From Candidatus Binatia bacterium (GTDB lineage: Bacteria; Desulfobacterota; Binatia; UBA1149; JAJCZL01): a stretch of 64,000 nucleotides of DNA. The notes beneath the pieces were generated by a model that had not been told where the DNA came from, did not search any database, and saw nothing but the letters and a program-made list of their open reading frames with translations. Position 1 is the first letter of the stretch. Every line of letters begins with the position of its first letter. Positions 63,804 to 64,000 of the stretch are shown in pieces. Location of the stretch: positions 62,001-126,000 of the forward strand of contig JANQEO010000151.1 of assembly GCA_028278325.1 (NCBI GenBank), read 5' to 3'. Both the position numbers and the translations under genes were made by a program.

Positions 63804-64000
63804 TCAGGGCTGCAGAAGGCTCTTGCGCCACTCGCCGCTGCGCAGTTCGAAAAGTTCTCTGTTGTGCAGCCGGGGTTCGTTGCGCGTCCAGAACTCGATA
63901 CTGGTCGGCACGATTCTGTAACCGGTCCATTCCGGCGGCCGCGCTATCTCTCCGTTTTTGCACGCGCGTGTCATCTGCTTGAACACGGCCATCAACATGG
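63804..64000 (-). CDS. pdxH: Pyridoxamine 5'-phosphate oxidase, C-terminal part (partial)
   Basis: About 65 residues to the stop at 63804; the gene continues past the right edge. The sequence [42 protein letters not shown] is the conserved PNPOx C-terminal dimerisation region (usual form P-x-W-GGYR-x-P-x2-IEFW and RLHDR). Oxidises pyridoxamine or pyridoxine phosphate to PLP with FMN. Convergent with the acyl-CoA synthetase. Confidence 0.88.
   Translation of the reverse strand, partial: MLMAVFKQMTRACKNGEIARPPEWTGYRIVPTSIEFWTRNEPRLHNRELFELRSGEWRKSLLQP

Overview
The window is a compact, GC-rich bacterial chromosome segment of about 60 protein genes on both strands. I see no rRNA, tRNA, CRISPR array, insertion sequence or prophage. 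The gene mix is that of an aerobic soil or freshwater heterotroph: F420-type luciferase-like (LLM) oxidoreductases, many TetR regulators, several glutathione S-transferases, meta-cleavage and dehalogenation enzymes, a DUF4215 cysteine-rich surface protein, ArsS and a candidate selenoprotein. This combination recalls the Deltaproteobacteria in the broad sense (Myxococcota, Binatota and relatives), but the placement is an inference from gene content.

Layout. 1-2.2 kb: aromatic-type catabolic module (FAD monooxygenase end, FAH-family hydrolase, TetR, divergent VOC dioxygenase) with tandem palindromic operators. 2.2-5.7 kb: an unusual operon of diiron ferritin-like protein, SCP2-like protein, 2[4Fe-4S] ferredoxin and lipoprotein, divergent from its own TetR, with overlapping promoters and two operators. 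5.7-11.7 kb: secreted beta-helix protein, EthD, SDRs, VOC, hemerythrin-like, EVE and small alarmone hydrolase genes. 11.9-13.8 kb: DUF4215 repeat protein. 14-17.8 kb: TetR with a duplicated-HTH protein, a GST, a redox-type TetR with thioredoxin, and another GST. 17.9-20.7 kb: a large orphan P-loop ATPase resembling the ATPases of BREX/Pgl defence systems. 20.9-23.4 kb: YfcG-type GST, a TGA-containing AhpD-like gene (candidate selenoprotein with a SECIS-like hairpin) and a further GST. 23.5-34.9 kb: Kef-type antiporter, methyltransferase, alpha/beta hydrolase, haloalkane dehalogenase, MoaA, SufT with an IscR-like site, DJ-1/PfpI, the alkylation repair pair Ada-AlkA and Ogt, an MFS transporter and a ferritin-like protein. 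34.9-39.8 kb: two tandem paralogous multi-pass membrane proteins. 39.8-48.3 kb: three LLM oxidoreductases, HAD, nuclease, dienoyl-CoA isomerase-like, M20 peptidase, dCTP deaminase and YqgE. 48.3-52.6 kb: haem operon hemDE (fused)-hemH-hemY. 52.9-61.1 kb: CBS protein, AsmA-like protein, DUF255 lipoprotein, ArsS, an ECF sigma factor with its NrsF-type anti-sigma factor, and a ferritin-like gene with Fur-like sites. 61.2-64 kb: SDR, FATP-type acyl-CoA synthetase and the end of pdxH.

Themes. Iron, haem and Fe-S handling recurs (hemDE-hemH-hemY, SufT, three ferritin-fold proteins, hemerythrin, ferredoxin), as does thiol and redox defence (Trx, GSTs, the Sec-AhpD candidate, a NemR-like TetR, NrsF). 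Convergent neighbours often share or overlap their stop codons. The strongest unusual signal is the in-frame TGA at 21811, which replaces the second cysteine of a CxxCxxxH motif and is followed by a suitably spaced hairpin.
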